17,184 nucleotides of DNA from CAZHRJ01 sp964534765 (GCA_964534765.1 CAZHRJ010000062.1:1-17184), one strand, 5' to 3'; counted from the stretch's first letter, positions 7,028-14,542 are shown. Notes: a model not told the origin generated them from the sequence alone. Numbers and translations are program-made.

Positions 7028-8893
7028 TTAACTCGCAACCGGCTCAACGGGCAAGAACCGATCCAGCCGCTCATGAAATGCCAGCCGGTCCCGGACAAAT
7101 CGCGACACGGCGGCAGATCGAACTGTGGATTGAACGGATTGAAGTTTCTCCATCAAGGCCTCGTAGGTGTCCTCAGGATGCACATGAATACATCCTTCCG
7201 GCAAATCGATCCACTCGATGTCAAAGGAGTGCGATGGAATAATGTGTAGAGCCGGCTTTCCCAGAAGCAACGCGTCCATGTAGACCGAACTGGATACCCA
7301 GCAGATGGTGCGGGATGTCGCGATCAAATCGCCGACGGCGCCGGTCACACTCTCCCACTCCGGGGGCACGGTCACCGAGATCGTCGACAGCGTTGATTTC
7401 ACCGCCTCCCAATCCACCAGCTGGTGGGTCTTGACCGCGACCCGACAGGACTGGCCGGCGAAAAGCCGGGTCAATCGATGGACCATGTCCAGTGTATCGA
7501 AAAAGCCGGCCGGGGTGCATATTAAAAAATCATAAGATGGATTCGATTGCGCCTCAGTCGAGACCTGCCGCCATTTTTTCTCAAGGCTGGCATATTTCAC
7601 CGGATAGACCACCCGGACGTCCGAATAGCCCCTCTTTCGGAAGAAGTCCGCAAAGTAATCTCCGCTCGCCAAAATCGCATCCGGTTTTGGAGATAGTTCC
7701 ATTTCGGCCGCTGACATCTCGTAGGTCAACAGCAGATCAAAAACGGCCGCATGCTGATATCCGCCGATCCAGACGTCCGGGTAAAGGCGTTTGAGTTCCT
7801 GAAAAAAGGATTTCTCCCAAGATTGATTTTCAAACGGCACGTAGACCGCGTCCAGCCGGACCCCCCTCTGCCGCAACCGTTCCACCATTCTGCGGTGAAA
7901 GAGAGAAAAAACAAATCCGGGGTCAAACCGGACGTGCCGGATCTCGGCTTCCACCAGCGGGCGGATATCGACGCCGTTCCAGCGAAAATCGAAATCCGAC
8001 GATTGGATCGAAGGCGGAAAGAGAGTTTTCACAAAGATCTTGAGCACGTCCCACACGCCGACCAACTGTTCCAACGTCACGCATGACCGGCGGGACTTCG
8101 TCTGCATGAGCAGGGCCGCCAAACTGTCGACATCCGCCGCGTCGAACAAACTGAAAACCGTCAGGACGCGCCTGCCTTTTGTTTCGAGCCACTCCGCCAG
8201 ATGGTTGAAATACGCGTCTTTAAAAAGGCCATTCATGTACGAAGATCCGAAAAACCAGGTCCTCAACAGGGTTACCGGCTCGTCCGGCCCATGATCCAAA
8301 GCGGCGTTCGGGCATCTCCGAAGCCGCCAGCGTTTCCGAAGTTCGTCGAGTAGAAAATAACATCTCGGCGCGACATATCGTTTGAAGTCTTTCCAAGCCC
8401 ATCGAAGCGATCCCGCCGGGCGGCCCAGGTGGCGGCGCACAGGGATTCCCTCAGACCGGAACGACGACTCCAACACTGCCGCCAGCGCCGGCGGTTCAAC
8501 GACGAGAAACAGTTCCCTCACCGCATGCGTTGACAGGTAGGTTCGAATCATTTCAAAGGAGGCCAGAGACAAAAAGAGTTGGCCCAGATAGGGGCTCTTT
8601 GACGAAATCGGAAGCGACCACCATTCCGGCGAGTCGAAATGTCCGCCCAAGCGGCCCATCCACTGAATAAACTTGGAGCGTATGGTCAAGCAGGATTGCC
8701 TGAACATCCGGGCAGTTTCCGGAGTGGACATCCCATGCCGCTGAGCCCACCGACGCGTTTCATGAGCTTTGACATAGTTCAGTCCAAGATAAAAGCAGTG
8801 GGCCGAGGAAGAAACCTGTTCCCGCAGTCGAGCGCGTTCCATGATGGAAGTAATGCAAGGAGCCAGAACCACCTGTTGAATTCCATTTATCAT
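7028..8893 (-). CDS. Large GT-B-like surface carbohydrate biosynthesis protein
   Basis: A 621-residue protein without a confident enzyme name. The second half looks like a GT-B-type, sialyltransferase-like fold: PFENQSWEK (353-361), GYQHA (378-382), PDAILASGDYF (404-414), the VYPVKY strand (429-434), then SSSVYMDALLLGKPAL (534-549), the loop that usually holds the donor nucleotide. This order matches proteins annotated 'surface carbohydrate biosynthesis protein' in O-antigen loci, sometimes near Kdo or nonulosonate genes; that comparison is from memory. The first 200 residues contain FLSLASFEMIRTYL and a strongly basic stretch but no clear signal peptide. Being immediately upstream of a CMP-sugar synthetase, it may be the transferase for that donor. 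The ATG at 8893 lacks a Shine-Dalgarno; M18 (8842) is an alternative. It is the first gene of the minus-strand operon. Confidence 0.75.
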   Translation of the reverse strand: MINGIQQVVLAPCITSIMERARLREQVSSSAHCFYLGLNYVKAHETRRWAQRHGMSTPETARMFRQSCLTIRSKFIQWMGRLGGHFDSPEWWSLPISSKSPYLGQLFLSLASFEMIRTYLSTHAVRELFLVVEPPALAAVLESSFRSEGIPVRRHLGRPAGSLRWAWKDFKRYVAPRCYFLLDELRKRWRLRRCPNAALDHGPDEPVTLLRTWFFGSSYMNGLFKDAYFNHLAEWLETKGRRVLTVFSLFDAADVDSLAALLMQTKSRRSCVTLEQLVGVWDVLKIFVKTLFPPSIQSSDFDFRWNGVDIRPLVEAEIRHVRFDPGFVFSLFHRRMVERLRQRGVRLDAVYVPFENQSWEKSFFQELKRLYPDVWIGGYQHAAVFDLLLTYEMSAAEMELSPKPDAILASGDYFADFFRKRGYSDVRVVYPVKYASLEKKWRQVSTEAQSNPSYDFLICTPAGFFDTLDMVHRLTRLFAGQSCRVAVKTHQLVDWEAVKSTLSTISVTVPPEWESVTGAVGDLIATSRTICWVSSSVYMDALLLGKPALHIIPSHSFDIEWIDLPEGCIHVHPEDTYEALMEKLQSVQSTVRSAAVSRFVRDRLAFHERLDRFLPVEPVAS

Positions 8894-9058
8894 AACGGAT
8901 TGGATGAATTGACCTCAGAATGGACAATACGTCAAGAATATGCTGAATTCACGCAGCGCCAACAAACGGATGGGATATCGCCTCATCACATTCGTCCAGT
9001 GACCGCTTTTTCAGGAGGGTTGGATTCAGGCGAAAAAAATGAACCGGGATCGAGTTCA
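8894..9058. promoter_or_regulatory. Divergent intergenic region with a candidate minus-strand promoter
   Basis: About 165 bases separate the GT-B-like gene (minus) from the GNAT gene (plus). On the minus strand a -35-like TTGTTG (complement of 8960-8965) and a -10-like CATATT (complement of 8937-8942) are exactly 17 bases apart and would start transcription about 37 bases before ATG 8893. On the plus strand TTGACC (8909-8914) has no good -10 partner. A strong purine run, AGGAGGG (9013-9019), looks like a Shine-Dalgarno but has no in-frame start at the right distance. No riboswitch or operator is recognised. Confidence 0.3.
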
Positions 9059-9535
9059 GTGACCAAACCATTGTTCTTAAGACGGGCAACCGCCACGGAT
9101 CGACAGAGGCTCTGGAAGTGGGCCAATGACCCGGTGGTGCGGGCATCGGCGTTTAATTCGAGCCCGATCTCATGGAAAGATCACGTGGATTGGTTTGAAA
9201 AGAAGCGGGTTGATCCAGATTGCCTTCTTTTCATCGCAACCCGCGCCGGTAGACGGCCGATCGGTCAAATTCGATTCGATCTTAGTCGTAGAAAAACCGC
9301 CCGGATCGATGTCAGCGTTGACTCAAAATTTCGTGGACGCGGGTATGGTTCGGCTCTGATTCGAAAAGCGACGGAGCGGGTTATGAAAAAACTGCGTTTG
9401 AAATCAGTCCATGCTTACGTTCGACTTGAAAATGCCGCGTCCGTCCATACGTTTGAGCGCGCTGGATTTGAAACAATCGGTTTGAAAAGAGTGCGTGGAA
9501 TCAGGGCGATTCACTACCGACTGTTGGCGGTCTGA
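9059..9535 (+). CDS. GNAT-family N-acetyltransferase, amino-sugar (PseH-like) type
   Basis: A 158-residue GNAT enzyme if translation starts at GTG 9059. It opens with FLRRATATDRQRLWKWANDPVVR and continues through ISWKDHVDWF, the pattern of PseH-type acetyltransferases that acylate the 4-amino group of UDP-sugars in pseudaminic or legionaminic acid-like pathways. The acetyl-CoA loop is FRGRGYGSALI (91-101), and NAASVHTFERAGF (125-137) is the usual GNAT C-terminal motif. The same frame is open back to 8639, but that part is antisense to the GT-B-like gene and does not resemble GNAT sequence. The start is uncertain: GTG 9059 gives the expected length, with TTG 9020 or TTG 9071 as alternatives. 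Several stretches are more AT-rich than the genes that follow. It would be cytoplasmic and is placed divergently from the minus-strand operon. Confidence 0.85.
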   Translation: MTKPLFLRRATATDRQRLWKWANDPVVRASAFNSSPISWKDHVDWFEKKRVDPDCLLFIATRAGRRPIGQIRFDLSRRKTARIDVSVDSKFRGRGYGSALIRKATERVMKKLRLKSVHAYVRLENAASVHTFERAGFETIGLKRVRGIRAIHYRLLAV

Positions 9536-9607
9536 ATGAAAAAAGAAAAATGGGCCACCGACCAGCGCAGACGCAGACAAATTCCTTGATCATGATGGGT
9601 TACAAGA

Positions 9608-9636
9608 TTGACATCCCTCTTTGGTTTAATCACAAT
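9608..9636 (+). promoter_or_regulatory. Candidate sigma-70-type promoter for the radical SAM gene, apparently leaderless
   Basis: A perfect -35 hexamer TTGACA (9608-9613) is followed after exactly 17 bases by CACAAT (9631-9636), which matches four of six -10 positions. Transcription would begin near 9643, two bases before the ATG at 9645, so the mRNA would have essentially no leader. No Shine-Dalgarno sequence is present upstream of that ATG, which fits. The surrounding 110-base gap after the GNAT gene holds only a 16-codon ORF that I do not regard as a gene. Confidence 0.45.
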
Positions 9637-9644
9637 GGCGTTTC

Positions 9645-11411
9645 ATGAATATAGTGATCTGCAACGCGGTGGGGGTTGATCGCGAGGGGAATTACATCGT
9701 TCATTCGCCCAGCCGATGGTCGTTCAGCATGAATAATTACGATGACGTGTTTACCTACTATCCGTGGGAGCTGGCCTACACGTCGTCGCTCCTCAAACAG
9801 CGGACTTCGCATCGGGTCAAATTCCTGGATCCGTGTCTGGAAAAATGGGCCTCTGAGGAGACGGAGCGCCGGATTCTCGCGGAAAAGCCCGATTTGGTCA
9901 TCATGGAACCCTCCTCTCGGACGTTTCGGGAGGACTGGGCGGTTGCGCAGGAGGTCCGGAATCGTACCGGGGCGAAAATTTGTCTGGCGGGTCAGCATGC
10001 ATCGGCGTTTCCCGAGGACCTTTCCAAAGAGGCCGATTATGTAGTGATGGGCGAGTACGAGGAAACGGTACTGGACATCGTCTCCGGGAAGGACCGGTCG
10101 AAGATCGCCGGCCTGTATCCGAACGGCCGTCGACCGTCTGCGGACGTTGCCAAACTCCCGTGGCCTGAGGACACGGACGTGTCGCGCATTCGATACGCGG
10201 TTCCGGGCGAGCCGAATTGCGAGTACACGGAAATCCAGATGTATGCCAGCCGCGGGTGTCCGTTTGAATGCAACTACTGTGCGTCCGGCACGATCTATTT
10301 CGCCGGGTTTCGGCCGCGAGATGTCAATGACGTTGCGGACGAAATCGAATCCCTGGGCCGGAAATATCCGGAGTGCGAGGGATTTTTTCTGGACGAGGAG
10401 GAGCACAATACGCGCAAGCCCTACGTTCTGGCGCTTTGCGAGGAATTCCGCCGCCGGGGTCTTGATCGCTACAAATTCGACGCCATGTGCGCCTATTTCA
10501 ATCTCGATCGGCAGGTGCTTGAGACCATGGCGTCTGCGGGCTATTACAAAATTCGCGCGGGTGTCGAGACGGCGAGCGCGGCGGTTGCCGAGGGCATGGA
10601 TCTCGGAGCGAAATTCAATCTTGAAAAATTGTATGAATCCATGACGATCTGCAAGGAGCTCGGCCTGCATTTTTACGGGACCTTCACCATCGGAGGCTGG
10701 GGATCGACCCGGGAAGAAGACCTCAAGACCGCGCGGATGATCGAAGATATTTCCGCGAAGGGACTGCTTCATGATCTGCAAATGTCCATCAACACTCCTC
10801 AGCCCGGAACACCGTTTTACAAAAAGGCCAAGGAAGCCGGTGTATTGCTGACCGAGGACTGGCACAAATTTGACGGCGGCCGGCAGGCAGTGGTGAGTTA
10901 CCCGAACTATTCCGCAGCCGAAATTTTGCAGACCTATGATGATGTGCTCAGGCATTACGACCGGGGACTCTATCGGCGCAACCGGGAATTGTTTTTGAAG
11001 CGATTCGGCGAAACCTTCGGCGCCGTAGGCGGCCGTCCGACCCGCGGGTCGGCCCGCCGGGTGCTGCTTCTCCGGTCCACGCGGATGTGGCATATCCGTC
11101 TTGCGGTTGAAGGTCTTCGGTCGAGCGGCGCCGAGGTCGAATTGCTGGGCCAGAATCGTATTCAGCGGGATGTTCCGTCAGTCGGCGGTGTGAGCAAGTT
11201 TTATTCGTACGGGGACGGTCATTTTCATTCGGATTCGATCGAGGCGCCTCTTCTACGGGCGCTCCGGGATCAGCACTACGATCTTATTCTCGTTCCGTAC
11301 AACAACATGACCGGCCGGTCATACGAAAATGTCCGGAGTGTCGCCCGCGGAATTGCCGCCGACTGTGTGGCGGCCGTGGCCTATGATGGCAGCATCCACC
11401 CGATCCGCTGA
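9645..11411 (+). CDS. B12-binding-type radical SAM protein with a C-terminal Rossmann-like domain
   Basis: A 588-residue protein in three parts. Residues 1 to about 190 resemble the N-terminal cobalamin-binding fold of class B radical SAM enzymes (KPDLVIMEPSS, then KICLAGQHAS, ADYVVMGEYEET). The radical SAM core starts at the cluster motif CPFECNYC, with cysteines 205, 209 and 212 in exact CxxxCxxC spacing, then GFFLDEEEHN (247-255), IRAGVET (303-309), and a TIM-barrel-like continuation to about 450. Residues 470-588 form an extra Rossmann-like domain (RVLLLRSTRMWHI...YDLILVPYNNMTGRSYENV) reminiscent of the N-terminal half of heptosyltransferase-type glycosyltransferases. The reaction is unknown; methylation, rearrangement or other radical chemistry on a sugar or lipid is possible. 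It overlaps the downstream GT2 start by about 26 bases, so the two are cotranscribed. The classical B12-ligand motif DxHxxG is not present, as is common in this class. Confidence 0.85.
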   Translation: MNIVICNAVGVDREGNYIVHSPSRWSFSMNNYDDVFTYYPWELAYTSSLLKQRTSHRVKFLDPCLEKWASEETERRILAEKPDLVIMEPSSRTFREDWAVAQEVRNRTGAKICLAGQHASAFPEDLSKEADYVVMGEYEETVLDIVSGKDRSKIAGLYPNGRRPSADVAKLPWPEDTDVSRIRYAVPGEPNCEYTEIQMYASRGCPFECNYCASGTIYFAGFRPRDVNDVADEIESLGRKYPECEGFFLDEEEHNTRKPYVLALCEEFRRRGLDRYKFDAMCAYFNLDRQVLETMASAGYYKIRAGVETASAAVAEGMDLGAKFNLEKLYESMTICKELGLHFYGTFTIGGWGSTREEDLKTARMIEDISAKGLLHDLQMSINTPQPGTPFYKKAKEAGVLLTEDWHKFDGGRQAVVSYPNYSAAEILQTYDDVLRHYDRGLYRRNRELFLKRFGETFGAVGGRPTRGSARRVLLLRSTRMWHIRLAVEGLRSSGAEVELLGQNRIQRDVPSVGGVSKFYSYGDGHFHSDSIEAPLLRALRDQHYDLILVPYNNMTGRSYENVRSVARGIAADCVAAVAYDGSIHPIR

Positions 11412-12351
11412 TCTTTCCGCGATCAGCGTCATCATCACCAACTACAACGGCCGAGTTCTCCTGGAGCGTTGTCTTCCCAGTGTGGTGTCGGCCGCCGAGG
11501 CGGTCTCGTCGAGCGGCGCGTCTTGTGAGGTATTGCTGGTGGATGACTGTTCGACGGATGACAGCCGGGACTATGTGTGCGAGCATTATCCGAGCGTCGC
11601 CGTGTACAAACCGGCCCGGAACCTCGGGTTTCAGGGCGCGTCGAATTTTATTTTTTCGAAGACGAAGAATCCGGTGGTCATATCGCTCAACAACGACATC
11701 GAAGTCACGCCAGACTCCTTTTGCCGGCTGGCCGAGCATTTTTCGGACCCGACGGTCTTCGCGGTCAGCACCAAGATTTTCCTGTGGGATCACACGACCT
11801 ACCTGGCAGGCCGGCGTGTGGGTGTTTTTGAGCATGGGCATTTTCAGCTCAGGGACGAGGAGGGCAACGGGTCCATTCTGCCGACGTTATTTGCGACCGG
11901 TGGCGCCTGCGCGTTTGACCGGGGGAAGCTGATGGCGCTGGGCGGATTTGATGCGATTTTTCATCCGTTGTACTGGGAAGACATCGATCTGTGTTATCGC
12001 GCATGGAAGCGTGGCTGGAAGGTGGTTTACGATCCAGGGATCATTCTGTATCACAAGCATCGGGCGACGATCGAGACGCTGGTGGAGCCGGACAAACTCA
12101 AACAGGTGACGGCCCGGAACAGTTATTTGTTTTTATGGAAGAACCTGAGCGACTGGCGCGCCTGGGCGGCGCATCTGTGCTACGCGCCGCTGTGGCTCAT
12201 CCGGGATATGGTCCGCGGCCGCTGGCGGTTCCCGATAGGATTTGTCATGGCGCTGGCGAGACTCCCTCAAGTTGTCCGATCGCGCCTGGTCGAGCGGCCC
12301 GTCCGTCGCCGGGGGGATCGGGACGTCCTGACAGAGATCGCGGCCGCTTAA
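11386..12351 (+). CDS. Glycosyltransferase family 2 (rhamnosyltransferase-like)
   Basis: A 321-residue GT2 enzyme counted from ATG 11386 (ATG 11383 is directly before it; an in-frame ATG at 11329 would add residues that do not look like GT2). The first strand is ISVIITNYNG (13-22), VDDCSTDD is at 52-59, NLGFQGASN at 79-87, NND (102-104) replaces the DXD, ATGGAC (170-175) and WEDIDLCYR (197-205) form the acceptor and catalytic-base region, and H223/H225 follow. The C-terminal WAAHLCYAPLWLIRDMV segment is hydrophobic and may associate with the membrane. Its start lies inside the 3' end of the radical SAM gene (26-base overlap) and the next epimerase begins one base after its stop, so all three are probably translated as a coupled unit. 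Donor sugar unknown. Confidence 0.9.
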   Translation: MAASTRSADLSAISVIITNYNGRVLLERCLPSVVSAAEAVSSSGASCEVLLVDDCSTDDSRDYVCEHYPSVAVYKPARNLGFQGASNFIFSKTKNPVVISLNNDIEVTPDSFCRLAEHFSDPTVFAVSTKIFLWDHTTYLAGRRVGVFEHGHFQLRDEEGNGSILPTLFATGGACAFDRGKLMALGGFDAIFHPLYWEDIDLCYRAWKRGWKVVYDPGIILYHKHRATIETLVEPDKLKQVTARNSYLFLWKNLSDWRAWAAHLCYAPLWLIRDMVRGRWRFPIGFVMALARLPQVVRSRLVERPVRRRGDRDVLTEIAAA

Positions 12352-12352
12352 G

Positions 12353-13477
12353 ATGCGGATACTGGTTACCGGCGGAGCGGGGTTTATCGGCTCGCATATT
12401 GTCGACGCTCTGCTGGCGTCCGGGCACCGGGTCGATGTGCTGGATCTGATCCATCCGCAGGTTTATCCAGATCGAAAAATTCCGGCCTATTTTTCAAAGA
12501 AAGCGAATTTCATCCGGGGAGACATCCGTAACCGAAAATTGGTGGCCGCGCTGGTTCCACGCGCGGATGTGATTTTTCACGAAGCTTCGCTCGTGGGGGT
12601 GGGGCAGTCGATGTATGAGATCGAGGAATATGTGGACATCAACACGCGCGGGACGTCGGTGCTGCTGGATGTTCTGTGCCGGACGCGTCATCGGGTGAGG
12701 AAGCTGGTCGTTGCGTCGTCGATGAGCCTGTACGGCGAGGGCGCGTATCGATGTCCGACCTGCGGTCCGGTTCCGTTTCAAGAGCGCCGCCCGGCGGATC
12801 TGCGTCTCGGCCGATACGAACCGTATTGCCGTCGGCACCGCGTGACATTGCGCTTTGTCCGAACTCCGGAAACCCGTCCGTTGAATCCGACGTCGATTTA
12901 CGCTTCGACCAAGCGAGATCAGGAGGAGATGTGTCTCATGATCGGCCGCGCCTACGGGATCCCGACTGTCGCGCTCCGATATTTCAATGTGTATGGTCCG
13001 CGCCAGTCGCTTTCGAATCCCTACACCGGCGTCCTGGCGATTTTCGGGTCGCGTCTGTTAAACAGCCGGCCGCCTCTCATTTTTGAGGACGGCCGACAGT
13101 CCCGTGACTTTGTTCACGTGCGGGACGTGGCCGAGGCCAATCTGGCGGCAATGCGGTCATCGAAGGCGGACGGGATGGCGCTCAACGTCGGCGCCGGAAT
13201 ACCGAGGACCGTTCTGGAAGTGGCGGAGGGGCTGGCCGGCGCTCTGGGAAAGCGGATCGAGCCGAAGGTGCTGAAGGATTTTCGAGTCGGTGACATCCGG
13301 CACTGCATCGCGGACAACCGGCAGATTCGCGCCCTATTGGGCTGGACTCCCACCGTCTCGTGGGAATCGGGTCTAGAGGAGTACGTGGGACATCTTCGCA
13401 CCCAGAAGGCGCTTGACCGGGTCGACCGCGCATTCCGGGAGCTGTCGAGTCAGGGGTTGCGGCGGAGAGTCGGATAG
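12353..13477 (+). CDS. NAD-dependent nucleotide-sugar epimerase with an inserted zinc-knuckle-like segment
   Basis: A 374-residue extended SDR, longer than the usual 310-340. Core motifs are intact: GGAGFIG at 7-13, D31, the catalytic serine in ASSMSLYG (122-123), Y183/K187 in YASTK, and RYFNVYGPRQ. Between the catalytic serine and the YxxxK lies an insert of about 45 residues (about 131-178) carrying C134, C137, C159 and H162 as CPTC...CRRH, a spacing able to bind one zinc. This kind of insert occurs in some NAD-dependent epimerases of unknown specificity, from family knowledge; here it probably shapes the substrate pocket. The gene starts one base after the GT2 stop, without a Shine-Dalgarno, consistent with translational coupling. 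Zinc binding is inferred from spacing only. Confidence 0.9.
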   Translation: MRILVTGGAGFIGSHIVDALLASGHRVDVLDLIHPQVYPDRKIPAYFSKKANFIRGDIRNRKLVAALVPRADVIFHEASLVGVGQSMYEIEEYVDINTRGTSVLLDVLCRTRHRVRKLVVASSMSLYGEGAYRCPTCGPVPFQERRPADLRLGRYEPYCRRHRVTLRFVRTPETRPLNPTSIYASTKRDQEEMCLMIGRAYGIPTVALRYFNVYGPRQSLSNPYTGVLAIFGSRLLNSRPPLIFEDGRQSRDFVHVRDVAEANLAAMRSSKADGMALNVGAGIPRTVLEVAEGLAGALGKRIEPKVLKDFRVGDIRHCIADNRQIRALLGWTPTVSWESGLEEYVGHLRTQKALDRVDRAFRELSSQGLRRRVG

Positions 13478-13496
13478 GCCGGGGGAATCCTTGCCG

Positions 13497-13516
13497 ATTC
13501 AGGGAAATTCAGGGAA
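13497..13516 (+). repeat. Perfect tandem 10-bp direct repeat before moaA
   Basis: ATTCAGGGAA occurs twice in immediate succession (13497-13506 and 13507-13516), 10 bases before the moaA start. Each unit contains AGGGAA, a Shine-Dalgarno-like string; the nearer copy is 11 bases from the ATG counted from AGGG. It could be a recent slippage duplication that doubles the ribosome-binding site, or chance. Confidence 0.7.
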
Positions 13517-13525
13517 AATACGACT

Positions 13526-14542
13526 ATGAGGGTTGCGGATGTGTTTGGACGTCCCATACGGGATCTGCGGATATCAGTAACGGACCGGTGCAATTACCGG
13601 TGTACGTACTGCATGCCGTACGAAGAATACGACTGGGTCCGGAAAGAGGAACTACTGACGTTTGAGGAGATCGCGCGTCTGGCGGGAATTTTTTCGAGAC
13701 TGGGCGCTGAAAAACTTCGGCTAACAGGCGGCGAGCCCCTGGTCCGCAAAGATTTGGCCGGTCTCATTCGCCTGCTGGCTCCGATTCCCGGATTGAGGGA
13801 TCTCGGTCTCACTACGAACGGCGCCCTTCTTGCGGCGCAAATCGCCGATTTGAAGGCCGCGGGTCTCCGGCGGATCAATATCAGTCTGGACACCTTGAAC
13901 GCGGTCAAATTCCGGTCGATTACGCAGCGAGGGGAGCTGACCCCGGTTCTGGAAGGAATCGAGGCGGCGAAATTCTGTGGAATGGATTCGATCAAGATCA
14001 ACGCTGTGGTGATGCGCGGCGTCAACGACGATGAAATCCTGGATCTTGCCGAATTTGGCCGCAGGAACGGACTGATCCTTCGATTTATCGAATACATGGA
14101 TGTCGGCAATGCCAACCAGTGGACATACAATCGACTGGTTCCGAAGCAGGAAATTCTGGATATCATTCAGAGCCGGTATCCGCTTCGTCAGGTTGGCCGC
14201 GCGTCGGGCCGTGCGCCGTCGGTTGATTATGACTACGTCGATGGCCAGGGCAAAATAGGGATTATCGGTTCGGTGACGGAACCTTTTTGCGGGACTTGCG
14301 TCCGCGCGCGTGTGACCCCGGACGGCAGATTAGTGACCTGTCTTTTTTCTCAAACCGGATACGACTTGAAACCGCTGCTTCGCCAAGGAGCGTCGGACAG
14401 TCATCTGACGGATGTGATCCGATCAGTCTGGGCTGGACGGAACGACAAGTACTCCGAAGACCGCTGGACGGCGCTCCGGTCGTCAGCGGGCTATGACCCC
14501 ACCGCTCACCGGAAAATCGAGATGATTCGACTCGGAGGATAG
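13526..14542 (+). CDS. moaA: GTP 3',8-cyclase MoaA, molybdenum cofactor biosynthesis
   Basis: Radical SAM enzyme that converts GTP to 3',8-cyclo-7,8-dihydro-GTP, the first step of molybdopterin synthesis, in the cytoplasm. The 338 residues match the usual MoaA length. The N-terminal cluster motif is CNYRCTYC (C22, C26, C29), TGGEPL at 67-72 is the SAM-contacting region, and the second C-terminal 4Fe-4S cluster is C255, C258 and C272 in the exact MoaA pattern CxxC-x13-C. The protein ends in the conserved Gly-Gly (IRLGG), which MoaA needs for GTP conversion. All key residues are present, so I read it as a functional MoaA rather than a glycan-linked radical SAM relative. It begins 48 bases after the zinc-knuckle epimerase stop and could be read through from that operon; no other mo genes are in the window. 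Confidence 0.96.
   Translation: MRVADVFGRPIRDLRISVTDRCNYRCTYCMPYEEYDWVRKEELLTFEEIARLAGIFSRLGAEKLRLTGGEPLVRKDLAGLIRLLAPIPGLRDLGLTTNGALLAAQIADLKAAGLRRINISLDTLNAVKFRSITQRGELTPVLEGIEAAKFCGMDSIKINAVVMRGVNDDEILDLAEFGRRNGLILRFIEYMDVGNANQWTYNRLVPKQEILDIIQSRYPLRQVGRASGRAPSVDYDYVDGQGKIGIIGSVTEPFCGTCVRARVTPDGRLVTCLFSQTGYDLKPLLRQGASDSHLTDVIRSVWAGRNDKYSEDRWTALRSSAGYDPTAHRKIEMIRLGG

Noticed and set aside
8639..9058. 140-residue N-terminal extension of the GNAT reading frame
   Set aside because: Most of it is antisense to the GT-B-like gene and has no GNAT character; the family length fits a start near 9059.
9536..9589. 16-codon ORF following the GNAT stop
   Set aside because: It is very short, lysine/arginine-rich, has no ribosome-binding site, and resembles no known small protein.
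9630..11093. 487-codon open frame on the minus strand opposite the radical SAM gene
   Set aside because: It lies wholly antisense to a gene with clear motifs, reads as low-complexity Arg/Pro/His-rich sequence, and is explained by GC-biased codon positions.
13594..14166. 190-codon minus-strand frame inside moaA
   Set aside because: It is an Arg/Ser/Ile-rich shadow of moaA, with no motif or ribosome-binding site.
13526..14542. moaA as a glycan-modifying radical SAM enzyme
   Set aside because: The C-terminal CxxC-x13-C cluster and terminal Gly-Gly are specific to true MoaA.
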